DNA of 64,000 nt from Mycobacteriaceae bacterium (GTDB lineage: Bacteria; Actinomycetota; Actinomycetes; Mycobacteriales; Mycobacteriaceae), in assembly GCA_019245755.1 (NCBI GenBank), contig JAFARC010000040.1, positions 1 through 64,000 on the forward strand. The letters run 5' to 3'. Shown here piece by piece: positions 33,472-42,505 of this stretch. Under the pieces are notes generated by a model, which was not told the origin of the DNA, did no database searches, and saw only the letters and a program-made list of their open reading frames with translations. How positions within the stretch are numbered: position 1 is the stretch's first letter; the number at the start of each line of letters is the position of its first letter. The position numbers and the translations under genes are program-made.

Positions 33472-34439
33472 TCGGCGATGTCGACCTGCGGCCCGATGTA
33501 TTCGCGGCGGTGATGGCGACCGGGATCATCTCCATCTCGGCACTCGATCACCACTACTCGTTGATCAGTGACACGTTGGCGGTGCTGGCGACCGCCGCCT
33601 TGATCGTGCTCATCGTTCTGGTGGTGCTGAAGCTGGTCGTTCGGCGCACCGTTGCGTTTCACCACCTCGACGAACCGGACGCCGCGCTGCGGCTGTTCAC
33701 GTTCGTCGCTGCGTGCGCGGTGCTCGCGGCCCGCTTCGAACCGCACCGGCCGCCGTTCTGGGTGTTCGGCACGGCGGCGGTGCTGGCATGGCTGGCGTTG
33801 GTTCCGATCGCGATGCGGGGTATCGCTATCCGCGGCGTGGACGAGCTGCGTGGCGGTGCCAGGGGCGCGTGGCTGCTGGCCAGCGTCGCGACCTCGGGCG
33901 TGGCGATCGTGCTGGCCGACGCCGCCCGTCTCACCGGCCACCGAGTGCTGGTCGGGATGGCCGCGACCGTATGGGCGCTCGCGGTGATCGGCTACGGCGC
34001 GACCGTCTGGCTGATCGCGGGGGGAGTCGTGGCGGACAGATCGGTATCGGCCCGGGCGGAGCCGGACAGCTGGATCCTGATGGGCGGCTTGGCCATCGCT
34101 TCGCTGGCGGGCAACCATGTCTATCGGGCGCTGGGCGTGTCGTCACCGCTGCGGGACGGCGTCAAGATCGCGACGATCGCGATCTGGGTGCTGGCCAGCC
34201 TGTGGATTCCCGTGCTGGTGTGGCTGAGCGGGCGTCGGGTCAACGCGCGAACCGGTTCGGTGGGCATCGCGGCGTGGTGGGCGATGGTGTTTCCGCTCGG
34301 GATGTATTCGACGACGACCGAGGCGACATCCATCGACGCCCGGCTGCCCGCGTTGTCGGTGATCTCGCTCGTGTTCATGTGGATTGGGTTGGCGGTCTGG
34401 CTGGTGGTGGCGTTCGCAACCACACGCGGGTGGCGGTAA
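33468..34439 (+). CDS. TDT family transporter (TehA/SLAC1/C4-dicarboxylate type)
   Basis: 323 residues with about ten membrane segments. The start DVFAAVMATGIISISALDHH is the first-helix signature of the tellurite-resistance/dicarboxylate transporter family, and FPLGMYSTTTEATSIDARLP near the end resembles the conserved channel helix. It may export an anion such as dicarboxylate or sulfite. The GTG start overlaps the GH15 remnant's stop. No regulator is adjacent. Confidence 0.82.
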   Translation: MIGDVDLRPDVFAAVMATGIISISALDHHYSLISDTLAVLATAALIVLIVLVVLKLVVRRTVAFHHLDEPDAALRLFTFVAACAVLAARFEPHRPPFWVFGTAAVLAWLALVPIAMRGIAIRGVDELRGGARGAWLLASVATSGVAIVLADAARLTGHRVLVGMAATVWALAVIGYGATVWLIAGGVVADRSVSARAEPDSWILMGGLAIASLAGNHVYRALGVSSPLRDGVKIATIAIWVLASLWIPVLVWLSGRRVNARTGSVGIAAWWAMVFPLGMYSTTTEATSIDARLPALSVISLVFMWIGLAVWLVVAFATTRGWR

Positions 34440-34508
34440 GTCCTCGTTGACAGGAAGTTGTGCGCGAGCACCTACATGAGGCAAAGAATCTCGGGCTTGG
34501 ATTGGACT

Positions 34509-34895
34509 ATGAAAACTTTGTTCCGCTATGCAACAACGGCGTGCGTGATGACAGCTGGGATAGCGCTCGCCGGTGTGGGAACGGCAACGAGTGCGGTCGC
34601 CGATCCCGGGCCCTTCCCCAGCTATCACTGGTGCCCCGGCGACCGGTGGGACCCCGGCTGGGGTGACAACTGGGAGTGGGGAGCCTGCCACGACGATCAC
34701 CACCGCGACATCGACGGCGGTGATCACAGTCGCGACTTCTGGGCCGGACCTGCCGGCTACGCGCCGCGCTACCACTGGTGTCCGGGCGACTTCTGGCGGC
34801 CAGAGTGGGGGTTCAACTGGGAGTGGGGAGCCTGCCACGACGACCACCACCGCGACATCGACGGCGGCGACCACAGTCGCGACTTCTGGGGATAG
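34509..34895 (+). CDS. Secreted protein with two tandem Trp/His/Asp-rich repeats
   Basis: 128 residues. Signal peptide MKTLFRYATTACVMTAGIAL with cleavage near SAVADPG. The mature protein is essentially two copies, 48 residues apart, of a unit with YHWCPGDxWxPxWGxNWEWG, then ACHDDHHRDIDGGDHSRDFW. Each copy has two Cys and a dense His/Asp cluster, suggesting disulfides and metal binding. Related secreted proteins with one or more such units are common in mycobacteria; no function is established to my knowledge. ATG chosen because the signal peptide begins there. Confidence 0.85.
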   Translation: MKTLFRYATTACVMTAGIALAGVGTATSAVADPGPFPSYHWCPGDRWDPGWGDNWEWGACHDDHHRDIDGGDHSRDFWAGPAGYAPRYHWCPGDFWRPEWGFNWEWGACHDDHHRDIDGGDHSRDFWG

Positions 34896-34997
34896 TCGGA
34901 CAGGGCCGGGGTGGCGATCGGGGGGTGGCGGCGTCGCGAGTGTGAACGCAGTGCGAGATTTAGCCGCTTTCTTCGCACTGTGTGCACATTGGGCGTC

Positions 34998-35261
34998 TCA
35001 GCGGGGTGTCAGCTCCGCCGCTTCTGGGGCGACGACGGGGGCGCGTTTCTGCGACCACCTGCCCTGTGCAGCGAAGCACGCCATGCTGACCGCAAAGCTG
35101 ACCAGGGCGAGGATGCCGGGAGCGGCGGCGACGTCGCCGCGCGCCACGCCGCCGACGCACACCGCCAAGGCGATCACCGCGGTCACGCAGAGGAAAAGGC
35201 CGCTCGTGCCCACGACATCTGCGACCGGCCTGCCGGCCGGGACAGAGGTGCGCTCGCTCAT
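34998..35261 (-). CDS. Small membrane protein, two transmembrane segments
   Basis: 87 residues. Hydrophobic stretches are SGLFLCVTAVIALAVCVGGV and GILALVSFAVSMACFAAQG, with a short basic/Pro-rich tail. No family with known function is recognised. The start lies 10 bp from a perfect 12-bp palindrome. Divergent from the MarR gene. Confidence 0.65.
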   Translation of the reverse strand: MSERTSVPAGRPVADVVGTSGLFLCVTAVIALAVCVGGVARGDVAAAPGILALVSFAVSMACFAAQGRWSQKRAPVVAPEAAELTPR

Positions 35262-35270
35262 GAGAATGTC

Positions 35271-35282
35271 CTATCCGGATAG
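35271..35282. promoter_or_regulatory. Perfect 12-bp palindrome between divergent genes
   Basis: CTATCCGGATAG is its own reverse complement and sits 10 bp upstream of the small membrane protein ATG, in the 202-bp gap before the divergent MarR gene. It is a candidate operator, perhaps for that MarR protein. Confidence 0.4.
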
Positions 35283-35463
35283 CCGCAACGGATCGGTCGG
35301 TTCATACCCGGCCGGGTGAGGTTCAAACCCGAAACCGGTCGAGCAGGCAGTCAGCAACCGAGTGGCTGGACATGGAGGTCCTGCTCAGAACGGGTGCAAT
35401 AGTTGCGGTTGCGCAATGGGTGAGGGCATGATGCGATGCATGAACGCGGCGAGAAGAGGCGAA

Positions 35464-35943
35464 GTGAGCGCCGACCGGCCTTCGGCGGCACAGGTCGACG
35501 CGGTTCTGCGGGCATCGCGGGCGCTGGTCGCTATCGCTGCCACATCCATCGCCGAGGTGGACGACCTGGTGACGGTGCCGCAGTTCCGGGTGTTGGTGAT
35601 GGTCGACACCCGCGGGCCGATGAACCTCGCCGCGGTGGCCGCCGGATTGGGCGTCAACCCGTCGAACGCAAGCCGCACATGTGACCGGTTGATCAAGGCC
35701 GGCCTGTTGGACCGGCGTGAGTCAGCCACGGACCGGCGCAATATCACGTTGACGCTGACCCCCGCAGGACGGCGGCTGGTCGACAGGGTGACCAAGCATC
35801 GGCGCGATGCGATCGAGCGCGTCCTGCGGGCGATGCCCACCGCCGCACGGGACCGGCTCGCCGTCGCGCTCGACGCGTTCGCGACGGTGGCCGGTGAACC
35901 GGTCGACGACACGGTCACCTTGATTTGGCCCCGCACCCGGTGA
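35464..35943 (+). CDS. MarR family regulator
   Basis: 159 residues from a GTG with agaagagg just upstream. Winged helix: LTPAGRRLVDRV wing region after NLAAVAAGLGVNPSNASRTC and KAGLLDRRESATDRRNITL. Longer starts up to 35362 add a Cys-rich stretch without family similarity. A likely target is the divergent small membrane protein. The last 29 nt overlap the convergent Rv0779c-like gene. Confidence 0.87.
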   Translation: MSADRPSAAQVDAVLRASRALVAIAATSIAEVDDLVTVPQFRVLVMVDTRGPMNLAAVAAGLGVNPSNASRTCDRLIKAGLLDRRESATDRRNITLTLTPAGRRLVDRVTKHRRDAIERVLRAMPTAARDRLAVALDAFATVAGEPVDDTVTLIWPRTR

Positions 35944-36577
35944 ATCGGCTGGATCGGCTCGATCGGCTCGTGGCGATGCCCGCGGCGCGGAGCTCGAGCG
36001 CGGCCAGCCCACGGATCGCGACCGCGTCCTCGCGTCGCCACGCGCCGACCGGGTCGCGGTCCACCGCCGCCAGCCGGCGCAGCGGCCGGTTCGCCAGCGC
36101 CCGAAGCGCCAAGAGCTGCTCACCGGCCGGTGTCGCGGCCAGCCCAATCGCCGCCCGCTTGCGCGCGAAGAAGCGCAACCGCAGCACCAACCACGGCATC
36201 GCGATCGCCAGGATCGGCGGCGCCGCGACGGCCAGCGCGAGCAGCACCGCGAGCCAGCTGGCGGTGGTGTCGAGGTGGTGACCCGCGCCGGCGATGTCAT
36301 GTGCCGCCCGCCCGGCCGCGGTCAGCGGTTTGGAAAGCTCGCCGCCGATCCAGGGCACCTTGCTCGCCCCGTGGCCTGCCGAGTCCAGGTTGCCCCCGAC
36401 GCCGTTGGCGCCGTGTTCGACTTGCCGGCCGAACTGCGCGATCGTCGAAACCGCGGCGTGGACGGCGAGCGCGATGAGCACCCACAGCGCGGTCCACGCG
36501 GCGACGACGACGTCGCTGAACAGCTGCAAGAGCAACCGGCCGGGAGTGGTGGCGTAAGGCAGGAGCCGTGATGTCAT
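35915..36577 (-). CDS. Membrane protein (Rv0779c-like)
   Basis: 220 residues starting MTSRLLPYATTPGRLLLQLF, with transmembrane segments DVVVAAWTALWVLIALAVHA and AVLLALAVAAPPILAIAMPW. Between them lies a predicted extracytoplasmic region, and the cytoplasmic tail ends GAWRREDAVAIRGLAALELR. Compared with the M. tuberculosis relative, the C-terminus has about 18 extra residues reading into the MarR gene. Unknown function; conserved between purB and purC in mycobacteria. Confidence 0.85.
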   Translation of the reverse strand: MTSRLLPYATTPGRLLLQLFSDVVVAAWTALWVLIALAVHAAVSTIAQFGRQVEHGANGVGGNLDSAGHGASKVPWIGGELSKPLTAAGRAAHDIAGAGHHLDTTASWLAVLLALAVAAPPILAIAMPWLVLRLRFFARKRAAIGLAATPAGEQLLALRALANRPLRRLAAVDRDPVGAWRREDAVAIRGLAALELRAAGIATSRSSRSSRFTGCGAKSR

Positions 36578-36630
36578 GGCGTGATCCCAACACAGGCAAG
36601 GCCGCGTGGTGGTGAGGTTAGGCTGACGCG

Positions 36631-37536
36631 ATGCGCCGCGCTCTGAGCGACTATCGTCACCTGGCCAGCGGTAAGGTTCGCGAGTTGTACCAGATCGACG
36701 ACGACCATCTGCTGATGGTGGCCACCGACCGGATTTCGGCATTCGACTACGTACTGGCCACCGAGATCCCCGACAAGGGGCGGATCCTGACTGCGATGAG
36801 CGTGTTCTTCTTCGATTTCCTCAGCTCATTCGGGGACACACCCAATCATCTGGCCGGCCCGCCCGACGACCCACGGGTACCGGAGGAGGTGCTGGGCCGG
36901 GCGCTGGTGGTGCGGCGGCTGGAAATGCTGCCGGTGGAATGCGTGGCGCGCGGGTACCTGACCGGCTCCGGACTGCTGGACTACCAGAAGAGTGGAAAGG
37001 TGTGTGGCATCGCGCTGCCACCCGGGCTGGTCGAGGCCAGCAGGTTCAGCCAGCCGCTATTCACGCCGGCGACCAAGGCCGCGCTGGGACAACATGATCT
37101 GAACATCTCGTTCGCCGACGTGGTGGACATGGTGGGCACGGTGCGCGCCAACCAGCTTCGCGACCGCACACTGCGGAGCTATCTCCGCGCGGCTGACCAC
37201 GCACTGACGAAGGGAATCATCATCGCGGATACGAAGTTCGAGTTCGGGGTCGACAAGCGCGGCAACATCTTGCTGGCCGACGAGGTGTTCACCCCGGACT
37301 CGTCTCGGTACTGGCCCGCCGACGGGCACCGGGTGGGCGTCACCCAGCACAGTTTCGACAAGCAATACGTCCGTAATTGGCTGACCGGGCCCGACTCCGG
37401 CTGGAACCGCGAGGGCTCCGACCCGCCGCCTCCGTTGCCCAGGGAGGTCGTCGACGCGACGCGGGCACGCTATATCGAAGCCTACGAACGTATTTCGGGG
37501 CAGCGCTTCGACGACTGGATCGGGTCGGCACCGTGA
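36631..37536 (+). CDS. purC: SAICAR synthetase
   Basis: 301 residues. It joins CAIR and aspartate to SAICAR using ATP. Visible blocks are [20 protein letters not shown] (phosphate loop), the CAIR-binding [20 protein letters not shown], and [20 protein letters not shown]. The stop overlaps the GTG of ptrB (GTGA), so the purine gene is translationally coupled to a peptidase, as in M. tuberculosis. Confidence 0.97.
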   Translation: MRRALSDYRHLASGKVRELYQIDDDHLLMVATDRISAFDYVLATEIPDKGRILTAMSVFFFDFLSSFGDTPNHLAGPPDDPRVPEEVLGRALVVRRLEMLPVECVARGYLTGSGLLDYQKSGKVCGIALPPGLVEASRFSQPLFTPATKAALGQHDLNISFADVVDMVGTVRANQLRDRTLRSYLRAADHALTKGIIIADTKFEFGVDKRGNILLADEVFTPDSSRYWPADGHRVGVTQHSFDKQYVRNWLTGPDSGWNREGSDPPPPLPREVVDATRARYIEAYERISGQRFDDWIGSAP

Positions 37537-39656
37537 ACTCACCCATCACTCCGCCGCAGGCCAAACGGGTGGTCTATCGCCGGGAATACCACGGCGACGT
37601 GTTCGTCGATCCGTACGAATGGCTGCGCGACAAATCGAATCCAGACGTGATCAAACACCTGGCGGCGGAAAACTCCTACACCGAGGAGCTGACCGCCGAG
37701 CTGGCCCCGCTGCGGCAGCGGATCTTCGATGAGATCAAGTCGCGCACCAAAGAAACCGACCTGTCCGTGCCGACACGCCGCGGGCAGTGGTGGTACTACG
37801 GCCGCAGCTTCGAGGGCAAGCAGTACGGCGTCCAATGCCGTTGTCCGGTCGGCGACCGCGATGACTGGACACCACCGAAGTTGGACGAAGACACCGAGAT
37901 CCCCGGCGAGCAGATACTGCTCGACGAGAACGTCGAAGCCGACGGCCACGACTTCTTCGCGTTGGGGGCGTCCAGCGTGAGCCTGGACGGCAACGTGCTG
38001 GCCTACTCCGTTGACGTGGTGGGTGACGAACGATATGCGCTGCGGTTCAAAGACTTACGCACCGGCGAGCGGTATCCGGACGAGATCGTCGGCATCGGCG
38101 CGGGAGTCACGTGGGCCGCCGACAATCAAACGGTGTACTACGTGACCATCGACGAGGCGTGGCGGCCTGACACCGTCTGGCGACACCGGCTCGGTTCGCC
38201 GGGTCCCGACGAGCAGGTCTACCACGAGCCCGACGAACGATTCTGGGTTGCGGTCGGCCGAACGCGAAGCGACGCCTACATCCTGATCGCTGCCGGATCG
38301 GCGATCACCTCAGAGGTCCGCTACGGCGATGCCGCCGATCCGGGCACCGAGTTCACGACCGTGCTGCCCCGCCGCGATGGCGTGGAGTATGCGGTCGAGC
38401 ACGCCGTGGTCGGCGGTGCGGACCGGTTTCTGATCGTGCACAACGACGGTGCGGTCAACTTCACCCTGGTGGAGGCGCCGGTGGACAACCCGTCGGCGCA
38501 GCGCACGCTGATCGAGCACCGCGACGATGTGCGGATCGACGGGGTCGACGCGTTCGACGGACATCTGGTGGTCAGCTACCGCCGGGAAGCCCTGCCCCGC
38601 ATCCAGGTCTGGCCTATCACCGTGGACGGGAATTACGGCCCGCCGCAGGAGATCTCGTTCGACTCCGAGTTGATGTCGGCAGGATTGGGCGGCAATCCGA
38701 ACTGGCAGACGCCGATGCTGCGCATCGGCGCCACGTCATTCTTGACGCCGGTGCGGGTGTACGACCTGGACCTGACGACCGGCGAACGTATCCTGCTGCG
38801 CGAACAGCCCGTGCTCGGTGACTATTGCCGGGAAGACTACGTCGAACGCCGGGACTGGGCCGTCGCGGCCGACGGTGCACGGGTCCCGCTGTCCATCATC
38901 CACCGTGCCGGCCTGCAGCTGCCCGCACCGGCGTTGATCTACGGCTACGGCGCCTACGAACTGTGTGAAGATCCGCGGTTCTCGATAGCCCGGCTGTCGC
39001 TGCTCGACCGCGGAATGGTGTTCGTCGTCGCGCACGTGCGCGGCGGCGGCGAGCTGGGCCGGCTGTGGTACGAAGAGGGCAAGCTGCTGCACAAGAAGAA
39101 CACGTTCACCGATTTCGTCGCTTCGGCAACCCATCTCGTCGAGGCCGGCGTGACGCGCCCGGAGTGCCTCGTCGCGATGGGCGGCAGCGCCGGTGGGCTG
39201 CTGATGGGTGCGGTCGCCAACCTGGCTCCGCAACTATTCGCCGGTATCCTCGCGCAGGTCCCGTTCGTCGACCCGCTGACCACCATCCTCAACCCGGCGC
39301 TGCCGCTTACCGTGACCGAGTGGGACGAGTGGGGAAATCCCCTGGAGGACAGGGACGTCTACTGCTACATGAAGTCCTACTCACCGTACGAGAACATCGC
39401 GACGAAAGACTACCCAGCCATCCTCGCGATGACCTCGCTGCACGATACGCGGGTTTACTACGTCGAACCCGCGAAATGGGTTGCCGCGCTCCGGTATACG
39501 AAAACCGACGCCCACCCAGTGCTGTTGAAGACCGAGATGAGCGCCGGTCACGGGGGGATCAGCGGCCGCTACGAGCGCTGGCGCGAGACCGCGTTCCAGT
39601 ACGCCTGGCTGCTACACGCCGCCGGCAGCGACAACGGCGGCGCCGGCCAGGAATAG
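37533..39656 (+). CDS. ptrB: Prolyl oligopeptidase family serine peptidase (protease II, PtrB)
   Basis: 707 residues in a single open frame. The N-terminal part is the seven-bladed propeller; the C-terminal hydrolase has the nucleophile Ser in [13 protein letters not shown], Asp in [12 protein letters not shown], and His in [12 protein letters not shown]. It cleaves small peptides after basic residues or proline. In M. tuberculosis the gene is annotated as two parts (ptrBa/ptrBb) split by a frameshift; here no break is seen. The GTG overlaps the purC stop. Its 3' end overlaps the DoxX-like gene by 45 nt. Confidence 0.95.
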   Translation: MNSPITPPQAKRVVYRREYHGDVFVDPYEWLRDKSNPDVIKHLAAENSYTEELTAELAPLRQRIFDEIKSRTKETDLSVPTRRGQWWYYGRSFEGKQYGVQCRCPVGDRDDWTPPKLDEDTEIPGEQILLDENVEADGHDFFALGASSVSLDGNVLAYSVDVVGDERYALRFKDLRTGERYPDEIVGIGAGVTWAADNQTVYYVTIDEAWRPDTVWRHRLGSPGPDEQVYHEPDERFWVAVGRTRSDAYILIAAGSAITSEVRYGDAADPGTEFTTVLPRRDGVEYAVEHAVVGGADRFLIVHNDGAVNFTLVEAPVDNPSAQRTLIEHRDDVRIDGVDAFDGHLVVSYRREALPRIQVWPITVDGNYGPPQEISFDSELMSAGLGGNPNWQTPMLRIGATSFLTPVRVYDLDLTTGERILLREQPVLGDYCREDYVERRDWAVAADGARVPLSIIHRAGLQLPAPALIYGYGAYELCEDPRFSIARLSLLDRGMVFVVAHVRGGGELGRLWYEEGKLLHKKNTFTDFVASATHLVEAGVTRPECLVAMGGSAGGLLMGAVANLAPQLFAGILAQVPFVDPLTTILNPALPLTVTEWDEWGNPLEDRDVYCYMKSYSPYENIATKDYPAILAMTSLHDTRVYYVEPAKWVAALRYTKTDAHPVLLKTEMSAGHGGISGRYERWRETAFQYAWLLHAAGSDNGGAGQE

Positions 39657-40058
39657 CACCTGCAGCACGGTGCGCGGCAGCAGCGGCGTGCTCGGTGCGT
39701 GCTCGGATCGCTTGGCGCCTGCGGCGTAGACGTTGGCCGGGAACATCGCGAGCATCAGGAAGAACAAGCTGGCCGCGGCGACCACCCTGGTGGACGGGAT
39801 CAGCAGTCCCACCGCACCGAGCAGCTCCAAGATGCCGGTGATGGTCACGAGCAGTCCCGGGGCCGGAAGCCGTGGCGGCACAATCGCGATCAGCCCGTCG
39901 CGGCGTGGCTGCGCAAAGTGTGCGACGCCGGTGAGTACGAACATCGCGGCCAGGCCGACGGCGGTCGCGGCCGCCCAGCTTTCGGTGTAGCTCCATCCCA
40001 GCCATCCCGACAACCGGGCGGCCAGTGTGACGACGACAAGGGTGATCGCGGGGACCAT
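39612..40058 (-). CDS. DoxX-family membrane protein
   Basis: 148 residues with four hydrophobic segments, including AAMFVLTGVAHFAQPRRDGL, ILELLGAVGLLIPSTRVVAA, SLFFLMLAMFPANVYAAG and [18 protein letters not shown]. This is the layout of DoxX/DoxD-like quinone-related proteins. ATG 40058 is preferred (ggag 7 nt upstream) over TTG 40085. It is divergent from a TetR gene across strong nested inverted repeats, so it is probably its target. The 3' end runs 45 nt into ptrB on the opposite strand. Confidence 0.85.
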   Translation of the reverse strand: MVPAITLVVVTLAARLSGWLGWSYTESWAAATAVGLAAMFVLTGVAHFAQPRRDGLIAIVPPRLPAPGLLVTITGILELLGAVGLLIPSTRVVAAASLFFLMLAMFPANVYAAGAKRSEHAPSTPLLPRTVLQVLFLAGAAVVAAGGV

Positions 40059-40068
40059 ATCGCGCTCC

Positions 40069-40128
40069 AAACTTGACAGTGACAAGATAGAAAATAATGT
40101 AAGCCATTATCTAGGCACTGTCAAGTTT
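40069..40128. promoter_or_regulatory. Nested inverted repeats between DoxX-like and TetR genes
   Basis: Outer arms AAACTTGACAGTG (40069-40081) and CACTGTCAAGTTT (40116-40128) are perfect 13-bp inverted copies; inner arms ATAATG (40094-40099) and CATTAT (40105-40110) are also perfect. The outer arms include TTGACA-like -35 sequence on both strands and the inner block is AT-rich like a -10, so this looks like face-to-face promoters overlaid with operators of the adjacent TetR. Confidence 0.65.
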
Positions 40129-40146
40129 TGGCGCTACGATGTTCCG

Positions 40147-40719
40147 GTGAGCGGGCCGACGCGGACCCAGTACCACCACGGCGACCTACGGTCGGTGATC
40201 CTGGCGGAAACCGCGCGCCTGGTCGCCGAGCGGGGGGCTGACGGGGTGTCGTTGCGCCAGCTCGCGCGCGAAGCGGGGGTATCCCACGCCGCCCCAGCCC
40301 ACCACTTCACGGACCGCCGCGGGCTGTTCACCGCGCTGGCTGCCGAGGGTTTCTGGTTGCTCTGTGGGGCGCTGAAAGCCGCGCGGCCGAGTTTCGTCGA
40401 CGCCGCACTGGCATACGTGCGGTTCGCGATCGAGCATCCGGGCCACTATGCGGTGATGTTCGACCGGTCGCTGGTCGATACCGGCGACCCCGAACTGACG
40501 GCCGCCGAGTCGGCCACCGGCAGGGAGCTTTCCCAGGGGGTGGCCACGCTCGCCGATCCGCACGCGAAGGCGGACCGGCCCGGCGCCGAGCTGGCCGCGT
40601 GGTCGTTGGTTCACGGCTTCGCGCTGCTGTGGCTCAACAACTCGGTGCCTGGCGCTTTTGCGACGGTGGACCCGATGATCACGGTCGAGCGCATCGCCCG
40701 GATGCTGTTCGACGGTTAG
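40147..40719 (+). CDS. TetR family regulator
   Basis: 190 residues from a GTG. HTH: YHHGDLRSVILAETARLVAE, then LAREAGVSHAAPAHHFTDRR. The C-terminal half fits the TetR_C WHG type, with the variant motif LVHGFALLWLN. Divergent from the DoxX-like gene and adjacent to EmrB on the opposite strand (3' overlap). It may control either one; the inverted repeats upstream point to itself and doxX. Confidence 0.9.
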   Translation: MSGPTRTQYHHGDLRSVILAETARLVAERGADGVSLRQLAREAGVSHAAPAHHFTDRRGLFTALAAEGFWLLCGALKAARPSFVDAALAYVRFAIEHPGHYAVMFDRSLVDTGDPELTAAESATGRELSQGVATLADPHAKADRPGAELAAWSLVHGFALLWLNNSVPGAFATVDPMITVERIARMLFDG

Positions 40720-42374
40720 TGCGCCAGTGCCGGCGTCATCGGCTCACCCGACGGGGTCGGCGCGGGTTTCTTCGGCAGGAACGACGCCGGGATAAACGTC
40801 GCCAGGACCAGGCAGACCGCCACCGCGAAGACCACCGCGTAGGCATGTGACAGGTCGTGGGTGACCGACTGCATGAAGTTCGGTGCCAGCGCCTGCGGCG
40901 GAAACTGCGTCGGGTCCGGCGGCACGCCGCGCTTGGCCGCCTCCTCGTGCAGGGAGGCCATCTTGGTGGCCGCGGCGATGTACTGGCTGTGATTGAACTT
41001 GCTGGTCAGGATCACCGACATCAAGGCCGTGCCGATCGAGCCGGCAACCTGCTGATTGACGTTGATCAACGTCGAGCCGCGGGCTACCTGATCCGGGCGA
41101 AGGGTCTGCACCGCCGACCCCGACACCGGCATCATCGTGCAGCCCATGCCCATACCCATCACCGCCAGGCCGATCAACAGCACCGGCAGGTAGGAGTAAT
41201 GCCGGCTCACACCGAAGGCGAAAATGCCCATTCCGGTAGCGATCAGCGGCAGGCCGACCAACACGACGCGGCCCGGACCGCGTTTGTCCATGAACCGGCC
41301 GGCGATGGGCATCGTCGACATCGCACCCAGGCCCTGGGGAACCAGGTGCAGACCCGACTGCATGGGGGTCTGGCCGAGCAATTGCTGGAAATAGCTGGGG
41401 AACAGCAGGCCCGCGCCGAAGAACGCGATCGCGAACAGGAACATCGTCGCGTTGGCCAGCGTGAGAACACGGTTCTGGAACAGCCGCAGGTCAATCAGCG
41501 GGTGGTCGGCCCGGTACAGGGCGTGGAAGACGAACCCGATCATCAAAACGAGGCCGATCGACGCCGGGATGTAGACGTGCGGATCCGCCGCCGTGCCGCG
41601 GCTGGGGATCGACGACACGCCGTACAGGAATGTCGCGAGACCGGGGGACAGCATCAGCATGCCGACGAAGTCGAAGGTTTCCGAGGGATGCGCCTGATCT
41701 CTGGGGAACACGATCGCGGCGAGGACGAACGCGAGCAACCCAATCGGCAGGTTGATGCGGAAGATCCACTCCCAGCTGAAGGAGTCGATGAGCCAGCCCC
41801 CGAGAATCGGTCCGCAGATCGGGCCGAGCAGCATCGGGATGCCCAGCACGGCCATCAGCCGGCCCAGTCGCCGCGGACCGGCTTCGCGGGTGAGGATCGT
41901 GAACGTCAGCGGCATCAGCATTCCGCCGCCGAGGCCCTGTACCACCCGGAACGCGATCAGCATGGTGATGTTGGGCGCCATCGCGCACAGCAGTGAACCG
42001 AGCGTGAAAAACAGCACCGAACCCATGAACAGCCGCTTGGTGCCGAACCGGTCGGCAGCCCAGCCAGTCAGCGGAATCACCGTGGCCAACGCGAGGGTGT
42101 AGCCGGTCATCGTCCACGCCACGATGGCCTGGGTGCTCTGGAAATCCCTGATGAACGTTCGCTGCGCGACGCTGACGACCGTGGTGTCGAGGATGGCCAT
42201 CACCGCGGCCAGCACGCACACGCCTGCGATCTTCAGCAGCCCAGCGTCGAGGTTGTCCGGGTATTCACGTGCGTGCAGGTCCGTTGCCAGCCCATGGTCG
42301 GTGGCGGCGCCGTTGTGCCCCGCAGGAGCCGTTACCGACCTCCGGGCCCGAGGATTCACCGCGCGATGTACCAC
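40716..42374 (-). CDS. emrB: MFS multidrug exporter EmrB (Rv0783c-like)
   Basis: 552 residues, DHA2 family with 14 membrane segments. Motifs: LDTTVVSVAQRTFIRDFQST, the motif-A loop GWAADRFGTKRLFMGSVLFF, motif C-type GPICGPILGGWLIDSFSWEW. It exports drugs or lipophilic compounds with protons. GTG start at 42374. Same relative location as M. tuberculosis emrB after ptrB. Convergent with the TetR gene. Confidence 0.93.
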   Translation of the reverse strand: MVHRAVNPRARRSVTAPAGHNGAATDHGLATDLHAREYPDNLDAGLLKIAGVCVLAAVMAILDTTVVSVAQRTFIRDFQSTQAIVAWTMTGYTLALATVIPLTGWAADRFGTKRLFMGSVLFFTLGSLLCAMAPNITMLIAFRVVQGLGGGMLMPLTFTILTREAGPRRLGRLMAVLGIPMLLGPICGPILGGWLIDSFSWEWIFRINLPIGLLAFVLAAIVFPRDQAHPSETFDFVGMLMLSPGLATFLYGVSSIPSRGTAADPHVYIPASIGLVLMIGFVFHALYRADHPLIDLRLFQNRVLTLANATMFLFAIAFFGAGLLFPSYFQQLLGQTPMQSGLHLVPQGLGAMSTMPIAGRFMDKRGPGRVVLVGLPLIATGMGIFAFGVSRHYSYLPVLLIGLAVMGMGMGCTMMPVSGSAVQTLRPDQVARGSTLINVNQQVAGSIGTALMSVILTSKFNHSQYIAAATKMASLHEEAAKRGVPPDPTQFPPQALAPNFMQSVTHDLSHAYAVVFAVAVCLVLATFIPASFLPKKPAPTPSGEPMTPALAH

Positions 42375-42505
42375 CGCACCAGATTAGCCAGCGATTAGGT
42401 AGACGGCCAATCTATTCGCTGGCGGGTTCTGACCGGCATCAGCCCGACAGCTGCCGTCGGCGTGTAGGTCACGCTCCCGACACCTGACGTTGCCACACTG
42501 GGCTC

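Noticed and set aside
35305..35345. tRNA-like T-arm (ggttcaaacc)
   Set aside because: No cloverleaf can be built around it; acceptor and anticodon stems are missing. No tRNA or rRNA was found anywhere in the window.
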